From Sphingomonadales bacterium (GTDB lineage Bacteria > Pseudomonadota > Alphaproteobacteria > Sphingomonadales > Sphingomonadaceae): a DNA stretch of 12,481 nucleotides. The stretch spans positions 1 to 12,481 of the forward strand of contig JAIYAA010000014.1 of NCBI GenBank assembly GCA_027489295.1. The letters run 5' to 3'. The notes beneath the pieces are model-generated. The model had not been told where the DNA came from, did not search any database, and worked only from the letters and a program-made list of their open reading frames with translations. Within the stretch, counting starts at the first letter, position 1. The number at the start of each line of letters is the position of its first letter. The position numbers were made by a program, and so were the translations under genes. This document shows, piece by piece, positions 12,369-12,481 of this stretch.

Positions 12369-12402
12369 GTGTTGCCTCTTCGCCTTTCGCTGTGTTCGGA
12401 GA

Positions 12403-12423
12403 TTTCGGGATGTGATCCCGGAA
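12403..12423. promoter_or_regulatory. Inverted repeat in the leader of the TIGR02300 gene
   Basis: CGGGAT (12406-12411) and ATCCCG (12415-12420) form a perfect stem around GTG, extended outward by a T-G and two T-A pairs (12403-12423). It lies 35-55 bases before the ATG. It may be an operator or a leader hairpin. TTGACA on minus at 12457-12462 is a good -35 but has no convincing -10. Confidence 0.45.
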
Positions 12424-12481
12424 AGTGGGGCGCGCCTTGCCATGCTGCAAGCCGCCTGTCAAAGCCGCGCCCATGTCGAAC

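Overview
The window is GC-rich DNA that looks like a chromosomal segment of an alphaproteobacterium, most likely a sphingomonad. The pointers are two large TonB-dependent receptors of the Caulobacter/Xanthomonas type, a FecI/FecR regulatory pair, a TIGR02300 (FYDLN-acid) zinc-ribbon protein, and promoter-like elements close to the alphaproteobacterial consensus. Nearly all genes lie on the minus strand; only ohr is on plus. No transposase, phage gene, CRISPR array or integron is visible. Long open frames on the opposite strand are high-GC shadows.

Left part (1-2640): an organic-peroxide defence module. ohr (plus) and its repressor gene ohrR (minus) diverge from a 140-bp intergenic region carrying a perfect 20-bp palindrome and a second partial copy. 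Behind ohrR, and possibly read from the same transcript, is a 3'-truncated gene for a COG2509-type FAD-dependent dehydrogenase, separated by two mutually exclusive hairpins. A strong hairpin separates ohr from the convergent gene for a small orphan FlgC-like rod-domain protein (2641-3057).

Centre (3129-10477): TonB-linked uptake and signalling. A transducer-type receptor with an N-terminal STN domain is followed after 27 bp by a FecI-like ECF sigma factor gene, whose end overlaps a FecR-like anti-sigma gene by 8 bp. The receptor comes first, the reverse of the classical fecI-fecR-fecA order. Upstream in tandem lies a second receptor of the same family without an STN domain. The likely circuit is receptor occupancy, then FecR, then release of the sigma factor. 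The ligand cannot be read from the sequence.

Right part (10672-12481): a Tat-exported alpha/beta hydrolase of the cofactor-free haloperoxidase type, a tRNA-Ala(GGC) with its own promoter and terminator, and the TIGR02300 protein. The window ends with ATG TCG AAC on plus, possibly the first codons of a divergent gene.

No wholly new system is evident. The items most worth a second look are the unusual ohrR operator and cysteine layout, the receptor-first signalling operon with a probable non-standard start codon, the orphan rod-domain protein, and a plus-oriented terminator-like hairpin overlapping the tRNA promoter.
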